Part shown: positions 48,321 through 58,149 of the stretch, one piece after another
How the letters are laid out: each line of letters opens with the position of its first letter
How positions within the stretch are numbered: the stretch's first letter is position 1
Assembly (NCBI GenBank): GCA_963682175.1
Contig: OY821779.1
Span: 2,430,501 to 2,494,500, forward strand
Source: Triglochin maritima
Lineage: Eukaryota; Streptophyta; Magnoliopsida; Alismatales; Juncaginaceae
Direction of reading: 5' to 3'
Length of the DNA: 64,000 nt
Translations under genes and position numbers: made by a program
The notes under the pieces: generated by a model
Seen by the model: the letters and a program-made list of their open reading frames with translations, nothing else
The model's database searches: none
Told to the model about the DNA's origin: nothing

Positions 48321-49839
48321 GGAATAAAGTTGAGTTGATGGTAACTTTAATACTTCTATATTAAGCATTGTTACATACTTACATGCTGGATGTAGGGACC
48401 AAAAGGTACACTGAAATTTAAGAATTCGCAAAAGTTGTTTGGCAGCAAAAGAGAGAACATATCATTTCAGATGTTTGGGAATTGTTGGACATGTAACGAC
48501 CGAAAGGGTAGTTGAGTGGTTGTACTGCGTGGAAAGGAGTCAAGTTGTGAAGATGCTCAATAATTAAGGTGCAAGCAACAAACTATTTACGCGGGCAAAC
48601 CTTATTTTGTTGCTTCAAATGAAAATTTGATGGAATGAGATCCAATCCAAAGTAAGTTCAAGGTTATCTTAAGGTTTTCTCAATCAAAGATTGTGGATTT
48701 AAATTTTAGTAGTTGTAGAAAAGTCAAGATGTAATTATTTTCATACTCTTGGAACTTACGTGTGCACATTCGCTCCGTTATACGATAACAAACGTCCTAT
48801 TTTCTTTTGGAAGAATCTAATTCAAGATGGTTTTACATCGGTTACGTAATATCCTGAATTTTTGAGTTCGTGGTAATAATCAAATAAATTAATGAACTAA
48901 TTAAGATTATTAGATGTTTGTGTGGTTTTAGGTGAAGTTGAGGGTTGAAGGCAACTTACCCTTGCCTTTACATGTGTCTTGCTATTAGACCATGCTTATA
49001 CCATGCCTGGGCTACCCCAGGCGCCCTGCTGCCTCTCTCTGTCACGTCAACTTCTCTCTCCGTCACGTCAGCTCACCACACCCACCCAAAAAAAAAAAAA
49101 ATCATGCACGGGATACCCTCGCCCACGTTACACTCTCTTTCATCAACATCATTTATTAATTAAACAATTTTAATTCTTAAACCACATTTTAACAAATTAC
49201 ATTTTATTAGATGAAATTATTACATTATTAATTAATACCCAATACATTATCAATTAACCCTAACCATGTGTTTAGACCATGGGTTAACCATCTTAGACTA
49301 TACTATTAAACCACCTCGACAGATCGTTCAGTGAGGTGGCGGATGTGGCAAGGGGGCAGCGCCTCATGGAAATTTTTTGGATCTTGAAATTGTTTGATCT
49401 GGAAATTTTTGAATCTTCATCACTTGCAAAAAACTCATTGTAATCCAACCTGTTACCACAATAATAAAATTTATCACCTCACATTACTAAAAAAATACTC
49501 AATACATTATCAATTAACTCTAATAACAAAACCTCCACTAAAATATATAAAAAAACAAAAAAAGTTCAATGAAGGGGGGCACAACACGTGCCCCCTGTGC
49601 GCCCTCCCCGTTAACCCTGCTCTCAGGGGAGTAGAGGATGGCGGGGGATGGAGTGATATATATACGTGAGTTTTGTGGGAGAAGAAAAGTTTTGTTGAGA
49701 AGAAGTGTTGTCGGTGAGAATAGAAGAGTTGGTTGAGAAAGGAAAGAGTGTGAAGAGATTTGGATTTTCCTTGATTGAAGGAGAAGATTAAGAGAACTGA
49801 AGTCGGAGAGAAGTCTGAGAGAATGCAAGAGATAATAAA
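48321..49839. other. gene-free region with repeat fragments
   Basis: Contains a segment (about 48751-48822) duplicated directly at 50502-50568. It also contains a segment (about 49381-49487) that matches the reverse complement of part of the Mutator-like element at 54203. The stretch 49640-49840 is G/A-rich. No gene is supported. Confidence 0.55.
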
Positions 49840-50502
49840 CGAAAAGATCGTGATTGGATATGGTTTGTAAAAATCTTGTGATTGCGAGATGGCCAAGTAC
49901 TCATTCATTATTCTTCAGTTTCATGTCATGTTTGTCTCTATTTATACTCGTGCGTAGTTGCATGCATGCTGAGTATCAATATTGATTTTATGGATATGCA
50001 TATGATTGCATGGTGGTGTTTCGGTTGACATATCATGTCGTTGTATGTATGTTTCTGGCTGAACCACTTAGGAAAGAACTACCTAGCAGGCAGCGTGGAG
50101 CCACCCTAGAGAGGAAAGGACTGTCTGTCGTTAGTGTGGAGCTACCAGGTGTGCGTCTGACTGATTGGTAGATTTTAGAAGCACAAGATGTGGTCGAATC
50201 CGAATGGGGCTTCCAGATTGTTATGCATGCATAGTATTTGTGATGCATGTCTTTTAATTGTGCTCATTGACTGAATGTCATATTCCGTATCAGTTCACAC
50301 ATGATTATGATTCTGTTTTATTGATGGTTGGTACTTGAGGGTTGTCGAGCTCACAAATTATTGATTATATTTTTCAGATTATTTATGGACCTATCAGATA
50401 TATATAAATATCATAGTGCGCAACGATCAGGTTCGTGAATCGTATCATAGTGCGCACCGAGTTCGGGCGGGTAAGCACTTGTTCGGGCTCGGGGCGTTAT
50501 AG
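49840..50502 (+). repeat. dispersed repeat, right copy of an inverted pair
   Basis: Homologous to 45194-45850 in opposite orientation. It ends TCGGGGCGTTATAG at 50502. The outer ends of the two copies face away from each other, so together they enclose 5.3 kb including the 112-aa gene. No shared TSD was found outside the pair. Confidence 0.75.
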
Positions 50503-50749
50503 GTTACGTGTGCACGTTCGTTCCGTTAAATAATATCAAACGTCATATTTTCTTTTGGAAGAATAACCCAACAACAGCTTATACGTTTCAGAGATTCGAA
50601 ATTAAACCCAACTCACACCCAACTCGACCCGACCTAGTCAAACCTAACTTATTTTGCAAATTCAGGACAAAATCATATGTCGTGAACACCATTTGATGGT
50701 TCGAAGTAAGATTATCAATTGTGTCTCATACCCTCTGTACATAAATTTT

Positions 50750-52289
50750 GGGTTAATTACAATTTACCCTCCTGAACTATGTCTTGATATCACTTTGCAC
50801 TTCTAAACTTTCAAAGTTAACAATTACCTCTCCTGAACATTCATTTTGTAATGTTTTGTCCTCCTGAACTTTAAAAATTCATTATTTAACACACATTTGA
50901 TGTTTTTCTCTTTTTTGTTGTATTCTTAATGCACTACTAAACTTATATTTACGTGAAAGTTTGGATTGAAACGGATGCTCGATTTGATTAGAATTTGGGT
51001 CGGATTCAGTACCAATCTGACCCAAATTCCAATCAAATCTGACATTCGTTTGGATCCAAGCTTTCACGTAAATATAGGTTTAGGAGTGTATTAGTGATGA
51101 GAATTAAATTTATACCGCAAGTGCACGACGTCAATGAAGACGTGGCAAGTACGGGTCGAACACAAGGAGTGAGAGATTTGTTATTTGTGTGATTTTCGAT
51201 TAAGGGGAAGAAGGAGAGAAGAAATAAATTGGGTTTTGAGATTTTTAATTTTTAATTTCCTAAAGCATGAAACATGAACAAATAAAACTAAAGCAAGAAC
51301 AAAGATGATGAATTCCGTTGGGTGGAAAGAAGGAGAAGGGGTCCTAGAGGAATTACAAAAGAAAACTAAAAATAAGAAATAAAACAACAGAAATTTATTA
51401 AACTAAGGAATAAAAACTAGAACAAAAGGTAAGGACTCTCACAACATCGTTTCAGGACTATTTATAGTTGTTACAAGAGACTTAAGTATAGAATTGGAGA
51501 GTACACGTGTCCAGACACGACTGGACAAAATTTGAGCACACGGATCGCCAAGGGGGCGGCGTTTCCGCCGCATAATGCATGTAATATGCGGCGATTTCGC
51601 CGCATAATCTCCTCTGATTTAATCCGGATTTTTGTTGTGTGTTTATGGTATGATTTGATCCTCCTTTGCGCGTCTGGATTGATTCTTTCCATTCTTTTGA
51701 GCTCCGGATTAATTCCTTCATATATTTGGAGATCCACATTGATTTTTCTTTAGATTTTCTCCAAGATAATAAAAGCTACTCGTGATTTGCAATTAGGTCC
51801 TTGTCTTTTTTCAATTAAGTCCCCGACTACTTTTGTGCTCAAGTCCTTGTTCTTTTTGTAATTAGGTCTTGAATGCTTTTATGCTTGGATACATTTCCAT
51901 TTGAAACCCGATAATCTTGAGCTTGGTCTTTATGATAGAAATGAGTCTTTTGCACGCGTTTATGCTCGGGATGTGGGTAAATTGCATTCAGGTCCATGTA
52001 TTCTGTAAATAAGACTAAATACATACCTTAGTAGCATTTATTGATGTAAAAGTAATCTAAATGAAAGACATATGATGCAATGTATGCAATGCATCAATTA
52101 GGGATACAACAAAAAACTGGGAAAAATGTGAAATGTGTGTTAGATAATGAATTTTTAAAGTTCAATGGAACAAAACGTTACAAAATGAAATTTCAGATGA
52201 GGGAACCGTTAACTTTGAAAGTTTAGGAGTACAAAGTGATATCAAGACAATGAGACATAGTTTAGAATGACAACTTGTAATTGAAATCC
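50750..52289. mobile_element. Mutator-like non-autonomous element with long terminal inverted repeats
   Basis: This 1,540-bp element has terminal inverted repeats of about 165 bp. The left arm is 50750-50915 (GGGTTAATTACAATTTACCC then CTTGATATCACTTTG) and the right arm 52120-52289 is its inverse. An 8- or 9-bp direct repeat, TAAATTTT, lies outside both ends (50742-50749 and 52290-52297). Long terminal inverted repeats with such a TSD fit MULEs. The interior has no transposase and includes a smaller hairpin at 50942-51083. Confidence 0.75.
50942..51083. repeat. internal inverted repeat (hairpin) within the Mutator-like element
   Basis: Arms of about 50 bp (TATATTTACGTGAAAG...TTTGGAT and its inverse ending CTTTCACGTAAATATAG) are separated by a short loop; inner blocks GATTTGATTAGAATTTGGGT also pair. 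This could fold into a long imperfect stem if transcribed. Confidence 0.75.
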
Positions 52290-52297
52290 TAAATTTT

Positions 52298-54193
52298 ATA
52301 TGGTAATCCATTTCCGAAGTATTTTTATAATAGTGTTGGTAGACCTTCCCAAATATGACTTTTTACGATTGTGTAAACATGACAATATCCATTTAAGTTT
52401 TCACTATTTTCACAGAGCTTCCAATGCCACACAAAGTTCATATTTAACTTAAACCGTATAATCTGTACCTTTCTACACAAAAGACTACTTGTGAATAAGT
52501 AGAATACTAAAAATCATCTACACAAATACTACTCTTGTGTATTTCCTGTAGTAATATTATGTTACACGTGTTCATGTATAAGTTAGTCATTATATTAATG
52601 TTGGACTATTAAATTTGATTTAGGCTCGTGAACAATTTAATTGAAAAAAAATTCAATGTTAAGATGTGAGTCACTGAGACATGTAAGATTCTCACCTCAT
52701 TTAGTTTCATATTGGGGAATATAGGAAGTTGGAAAAATGTTCTTAAATATTTACTTTTCATGACCATTTGATGGTGAAAGAGAGAAGAAGAGAATGATCC
52801 ACACTTGCGCGCGCTCGTCTAGTACGGGGTACGACGCGGGGGATTTGGGGGAAATTAGAGGTTTATCCTCAAGGTGATAGAAAAATCTATTTGGTCATTG
52901 AGCGTTCTCCGGTGATCAATCCTTGTGAGGTTTCACTCTGCTTTCGTGGTTCGCTGCCTCAGGTGTGCGCCTCTCCGACGAATAGATTGTTCTATTTTGG
53001 GAGGAAAATGTTTGACCTATCACACTGGTACATGAGGGACGATGATATTTCCTCTAAGACAAATTGCAAATCACCGACTCATTTGAAATGTCTTTCTGAT
53101 ATCTGCTTATATTGTTATTTGTTTCTTGATCATGTTGTGTATTTTATTCGGCATGTGTAACCCTATGTTTAACATGTAATATTTGTTACAATTACAACAG
53201 TTAATTGTGTTGCCCCTTAAATCCAAAACTTGCACGTTCATTGATTGTGTTACAAACTCCACCCTATGTATTAATCGCGTTACAATCCAAAATATACTAA
53301 CATCGTGTCCTCCGATCACGTCTTGTTGGAAATGTTGGAAATAACCAACTTTCTTTCAAAGATACAAACACATGGATTTTTTTTTTTTGGGTTCAATCTT
53401 CTTTACAGCCACGACTACAATTTTTAGTTTCATTTTATGTTTATGAAAAAAGAGGAAAAGAGAAATTGCACTTGGTTAACTTGACAACAAGTCAACAACC
53501 CAATTGGGGCCCTACGGTGAGATTCACAGGTCAACAGAATGGTTTTATAGCCCTAGAATGTCAGTTCAAATCTGATGAGTGAGTCTTGCTGAAAATAGTG
53601 TTGGGTTACTCTGAGTTTGCATTCCCAGTCAACGTGCCCTAAAAAGTAGGCGTGTCACTGCAAAACACGAATTCCCCCTTTCTACATTATTATTATTATT
53701 ATTTCCCTGAGCGACATTACAACACTATTTATTTGCACTTACGTCGCTAAAAACTTAATTATTTGTGCATGTGCTATTATTTTTTCAAATTATACAACTC
53801 AGTTAAGTTTTCAATTAACTTCAATTAATATAAATTAATTTTAAATTGTAACATTCACAAAATTTCCCTTAAACAATTCAAAAAATAGAAAATGTTTCAG
53901 TAATTCATCATAATATTGATTTATGAATTTGCAAAATCTCTCATAAACAATCTAGAAACATCATTAAACTCCTATTCTCTTCTCATTTTCTTAATTTTTT
54001 TCTTGTCTCTCCTCTTTCTTCTCTCTCTTGTGTCCTATCTTTAATCCTTACTTCTCTCTCACTTGCAATATTTAAATATTTGAAATCATATCATAAATAA
54101 TAAACTTCTTCAAGTGAAAGAAACGTGATTGAGATTATAGAGAGAAATGAGAAAGAGGAGAGATGATAGAGAAAAATAAATGTGAAGTGAGAT
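52298..54193. other. gene-poor spacer
   Basis: About 1.9 kb. A plus-strand frame at 52891-53160 (MVIERSPVINPCEVSLCFRG) has no recognisable similarity and I do not call it. A (TTA)n-type run lies near 53688, and 53940-54190 is C/T-rich. Nothing else was identified. Confidence 0.4.
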
Positions 54194-54417
54194 AAAAAAA
54201 AAGGGAACTACTAAACGTCGTCCCAAAATTACTTAAATCGCCTATTGAAATTACATTTTTGCCCTTAACAATATATTTAATACCCATATCGTCCCGTGTC
54301 TTTAAACAAGGTTTTTGACTCAGTTTTACTAACATTCCTAGTACCAACACCACGAAAATGTCTGGCGAAGCACCTAGATCACGCGAAATAACGAAGGCGG
54401 AATTTTTTTTCCGACTC

Positions 54418-54537
54418 GGGCGTCTGACTAAGACGCATGTACCATCGTGGAGGCGTCTGGCTAAGACGCCTCAACCATGGTTGAGGCGTCTTAGCCAGAC
54501 GCCTCCACGATGGTACATGCGTCTTAGCCAGACGTCC
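54418..54537. repeat. 120-bp near-perfect palindrome built of GGCGTCT/AGACGCC modules
   Basis: Two 60-bp arms are centred on CCATGG (between 54477 and 54478), with only one or two mismatched or wobble positions. Each arm itself contains the smaller palindrome GGCGTCTGGCTAAGACGCC, so the stem is nested. Confidence 0.92.
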
Positions 54538-54889
54538 CGTTTTTTTTTTAATTTTTTTGTCAAATTAAAATTATACGGTGTGTTATCTCAAATTATTTGA
54601 CGTTTCTTTGCAAGTTTTCGGTGGTAACCGGTCAGATTACAATGAGTTTTTTGCAAGTGATGAAAATTCAAAAAAATTCCAGATCCAACATTTTTTAAGA
54701 TCCAAAATCCCCCGGCAATGAAACATCTTGACTTACAAATACCACATCGACATGTCGTTCGGGGGTCTCGCTGTACCGAAGGGGTATCGGTCATCCGAAT
54801 ATAGTAATTATTAACTTATTAATTAATTAATTTAACAATTATCTAAATTTATAATCAATTATCTTCTTAAAAAATTAATAAAAAATTAC

Positions 54890-55075
54890 GGGCGTCCGAC
54901 GGAGCCGCCCCACGTAGGAGGGGGCGTCTTACACAGACGCCCGTCCCATGGGCGGGGTGTCTGGGTAAAACGCCTCCCCCGTGGGCGGGGCGTCTGGGTA
55001 AAACGCCTCCCCGATGGGGGAGGCGTCTTACCCAGACGTCCCCTCCTTCATGGGGCGGCTCCGTCGGACGCCCGT
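54890..55075. repeat. second GC-rich inverted repeat with GGCGTCT modules
   Basis: Outer arms of about 28 bp (GGGCGTCCGACGGAGCCGCC and its inverse) enclose four to five short modules such as GGCGTCTTACCCAGACG and GGCGTCTGGGTAAAACGCC. It is less perfect than the first palindrome and has the same module type. Confidence 0.88.
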
Positions 55076-55341
55076 AATTTATTTTTTTTATTTTTTTATT
55101 TTTTTATTAAAAAGATGTTAGATATTTTACCAGATTCGAGTATACTGAGGCGTCCGTTGGCTCATTACTGACCTCCAAAACATTATTTTTTATAATTATA
55201 AGAGAAAGATGAAGAAAGATGTGTGATAGAAGGGTAAAATGTCACGTTATAACAGTAGAAATGAGAGAATGACAAAATGGTAGTTTCAATGGACGATTTA
55301 AGTAATTTTGGGGTGGTGTTTAACAATTCAGTAAAAAAAAA

Positions 55342-56355
55342 TAGATAGAGAAGAGACATAAACATGACCGGAGAAAGAGAAATGATAAGAGATCAAGGAT
55401 CCAACTTCTACCTTCTCCCACGTGAGGAGCGGATCCATCTCTCCAGAAGTCATGGTGTTTGGATGGTAGCGAGTAAAGATGTCTTGTCCTTGCCAAAAAT
55501 CGAAACTACCCTCCCACCAAGGAGCTTCCGTTGTTCTCACACTTCCATTTTCACTCAATGTTTGTAATTACCACTGTCACTCAATGTTTGTAATTACAAA
55601 ACTAAACTAGTATAGTTAAGAACATGTTAGTTATGTTCTATTTATGTATGAAGTTTAGGTGGTAACGTGACTTCATCTTTACTGTTTCGTATGCTTATTT
55701 AGGTGCATTACTTAGCAGCAGCAAATGGAACTACATTTTCGATGCTCCAAGTAGCAAAGTTGATTATGTGTGCATCATTACTAAGCAAGAATTCAGAATT
55801 ATTTGCTTGATATGGACTTCAATTTACGATTGCCGTAGTTGTTCAAAAATAGAATCAACCTGCAAATTCTAATCCACCAACCCTATATGAACAAAGAATC
55901 AAGTAACTACATTTATTCATCCAATCGTAACCAACCTTATGAGTGCAAGCGTGTAACACATAGGCAACACCAAACAATAAATAATGCAAATAAAACAGCA
56001 CCAAAACATACACAACAATACAACATACTTACCGAAGTTACTTAACAGAAATTGAATTCGACCAAGCAGGAAACTATTCGACCAACTTTACAATCCACTA
56101 AAGAACATAAGTAAAACCAAATCTGAAACAAACTAAACTTACTTACTGAAAATGTGCAAGCTCACTTGAATTTCCAGCTTGCAACCCATAATACAACAAT
56201 TGTTGAAGTTATCATAGAGAATCATAGAATTAGACTCAAAATAGAACATGTTCGTCTCAACTAACAAACACATGCAAGTACACAACCTTCTGGCCAATTA
56301 TGCTCCAGTTCTTGTGCAAATTCAGCAAATATACAGATAAACTCATCTCCCATTA
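55342..56355. other. gene-free spacer
   Basis: About 1 kb of AT-rich sequence. I see no ORF with protein character, no terminal repeats and no RNA gene. Confidence 0.4.
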
Positions 56356-56778
56356 TTTTCCTCTTATGCTCGGGATCTTTGACAACTTTGAGCTTACCAA
56401 GGAATTGTACAGAAGCATCAATGCAAGTACTGGCAAATTGAGATCACAATGCAACCTATCACCAATTGCTTTGTGGACAAGGGTGGCAGCAACGGTTGAA
56501 TAAGCCACCACCCAGTCATGTGTCACCTTTATGTCATCGAGAAACATAAGAATGGTAATCAACGTGACGGCGCATACTTGTGCGGTCTCCGAGATACGTC
56601 GATCTCCGGCTAACCAGGCGCCGACAACAACAACGACTATTTGTGTGGTGGAGAGAACGACAAGAAATCCGACGGGGGACAGAACTAACGAAAGATTCTT
56701 CACACGGATGTAGTGATAGGCAGTGGATTCCGACCTTGGTTTCGTTGTAATTAATGTCTTAATTGAGCACAATTTCAA
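56353..56778 (-). CDS. hypothetical membrane protein ORF, 141 aa (uncertain)
   Basis: I do not recognise this frame. It has hydrophobic stretches that could span membranes: [20 protein letters not shown] (about residues 34-53), [13 protein letters not shown] (about 90-102) and [14 protein letters not shown] (about 116-129). The start is doubtful. A short upstream frame beginning MDGEARFPQLSANLR (near 56895) ends at a GTGATT that could be a donor, so a two-exon gene is an alternative. The frame stops just after SKIPSIRGK. The nearest gene is NDC80, 1.4 kb away on the other strand. It could be a decayed gene. Confidence 0.35.
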   Translation of the reverse strand: MKLCSIKTLITTKPRSESTAYHYIRVKNLSLVLSPVGFLVVLSTTQIVVVVVGAWLAGDRRISETAQVCAVTLITILMFLDDIKVTHDWVVAYSTVAATLVHKAIGDRLHCDLNLPVLALMLLYNSLVSSKLSKIPSIRGK

Positions 56779-57137
56779 TGCGAACGGGGAGTAACATGCA
56801 GAATTGTCTCAATTGTGTGGGGGTATTTTCGTCCAAAAAACAGCAATCACCTTAAGTTGGCCGAGAGCTGGGGAAACCGAGCTTCTCCATCCATGAAGAA
56901 AAGGGGCGTTGGGATACGGGTTGGGAGCCGGATTCCTGGGATCCCTTTCCTCGTTTGATGTCCCGTAACTGTAGTAGCTCTTTTTACGTGAAGGAGTCAG
57001 GTCTTCGTTGAAATCTACCCAAACTACAATTAAAAATTATTTTATATTAACGGTGTTAACCAAAAAGATAATGACACAAATCACAAATAGTTAATTTTTA
57101 TATTGGCACAAGTCTAAATAGACGACTTTGTAGACAC

Positions 57138-57931
57138 TAGGGGTGTAATCAATCTCTAAACGAGTGATCTAAGTCTGCTCAAGATCGGCTCGTTAAGAGT
57201 TTCGAGCGTAAAATTTTGCTCGTGCTCGGCTCGACCTGCTCGCGAGCGGCTCACGAGCGGCTTGTTAACCTGAATCTTTTTTTTTGGTTTTGAATTGCTA
57301 ATAATGTTGTCATAACAAGTAAATTATAAGAATATTTAAGACAAACATAATAATAGTTACTAACACAATTTTAAAATTAACACCTAAAATACAACACAAT
57401 CTTATAAATTATACGACAATATCAACATCTTATAAATAAGATTATACACTTGGATCAAACAAAATCAACACAATCATAAAATCAAACACAATCTCCTAAA
57501 TTATAGGACAACTCACAACATCAACATCTTATAAATAAGATCATCCACCTGACCCAAACATTAATTTATTTGAACTTTTGGTGTAGAAAAGAATGAGAAA
57601 AAGAAAAGAAATAATAATGATGAAAAACGAAAGACTAATAAGGTTTTGATTCTTATGGGGATTTTGATTTGGTTTGTTAAATGAATTGTTGGGTTTGGTA
57701 AATTAGTTTATTAAATGAGTTTAACACTTTACCAATTGGGCAATTGGATAGAATATTCAGGTTAATCAAATAATTAGATATAGTAATCAGGTTTCGAGCG
57801 ATAATTTAGCGAGCACCGAGCGAGCGGGGTCTGCTCGTGCTCGGCTAGTTGCTAATCGATCCGAGCAACTTCGAGCAAAATCGAACGAACATCGACCGGT
57901 CTATCGATCCAAGCAGAACTTGACAGTCTTA
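57138..57931. mobile_element. hAT-like non-autonomous element, CGAGC-rich ends
   Basis: This 794-bp element starts TAGGGGTGTAATC and ends TGACAGTCTTA. It is flanked by an 8-bp direct repeat with one mismatch (GTAGACAC 57130-57137, GTAGATAC 57932-57939). Both ends are packed with GAGC/GCTCG motifs (for example GCTCGCGAGCGGCTCACGAG) and the core is AT-rich without an ORF. This is a common architecture of plant hAT-type non-autonomous elements. It lies about 220 bp upstream of the NDC80 start codon. Confidence 0.78.
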
Positions 57932-57939
57932 GTAGATAC

Positions 57940-58149
57940 TCAGAAAAAATAATAAAAGATAAAAAGTGAATTCCGATGTTTTACGGTAACTTTAAGGGAA
58001 AAAAAACCCTTGACCGTTCTAAAAATACTGGGTCGGCCCAAGAGGCCCAATAAACCCCACCTCCCAAACATTTCAATTCACAGTTCACTGTTCACACTGC
58101 GCGCGGAAACCCCCGCTCCTCCCATTCGAACCCCAAACCCTCTCCTCCG
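57940..58149 (+). promoter_or_regulatory. NDC80 5' flank
   Basis: Only 210 bp separate the hAT-like element from the NDC80 ATG. Composition switches sharply from AT-rich to GC/C-rich near 58030. No clear TATA box was found. Confidence 0.4.

Larger units (their letters stand above)
54203..55332. mobile_element. Mutator-like non-autonomous element with nested GGCGTCT palindromes
   Basis: This 1,130-bp element is flanked by a 9-base run of A on each side (54194-54202 and 55333-55341), a possible 9-bp TSD. Terminal inverted repeats of about 60 bp share CCCAAAATTACTTAAATCG and neighbouring bases (left about 54205-54265, right about 55265-55330). It has no transposase. The interior holds two large GC-rich palindromes (54418-54537 and 54890-55075) and a segment shared with 49381-49487. 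Superfamily is inferred from TSD length and terminal inverted repeats; poly-A makes the TSD less decisive. Confidence 0.68.

Noticed and set aside
52891..53160. 89-aa plus-strand frame as a candidate gene
   Set aside because: No recognisable motif, no promoter or splice support, and repeat-rich surroundings.
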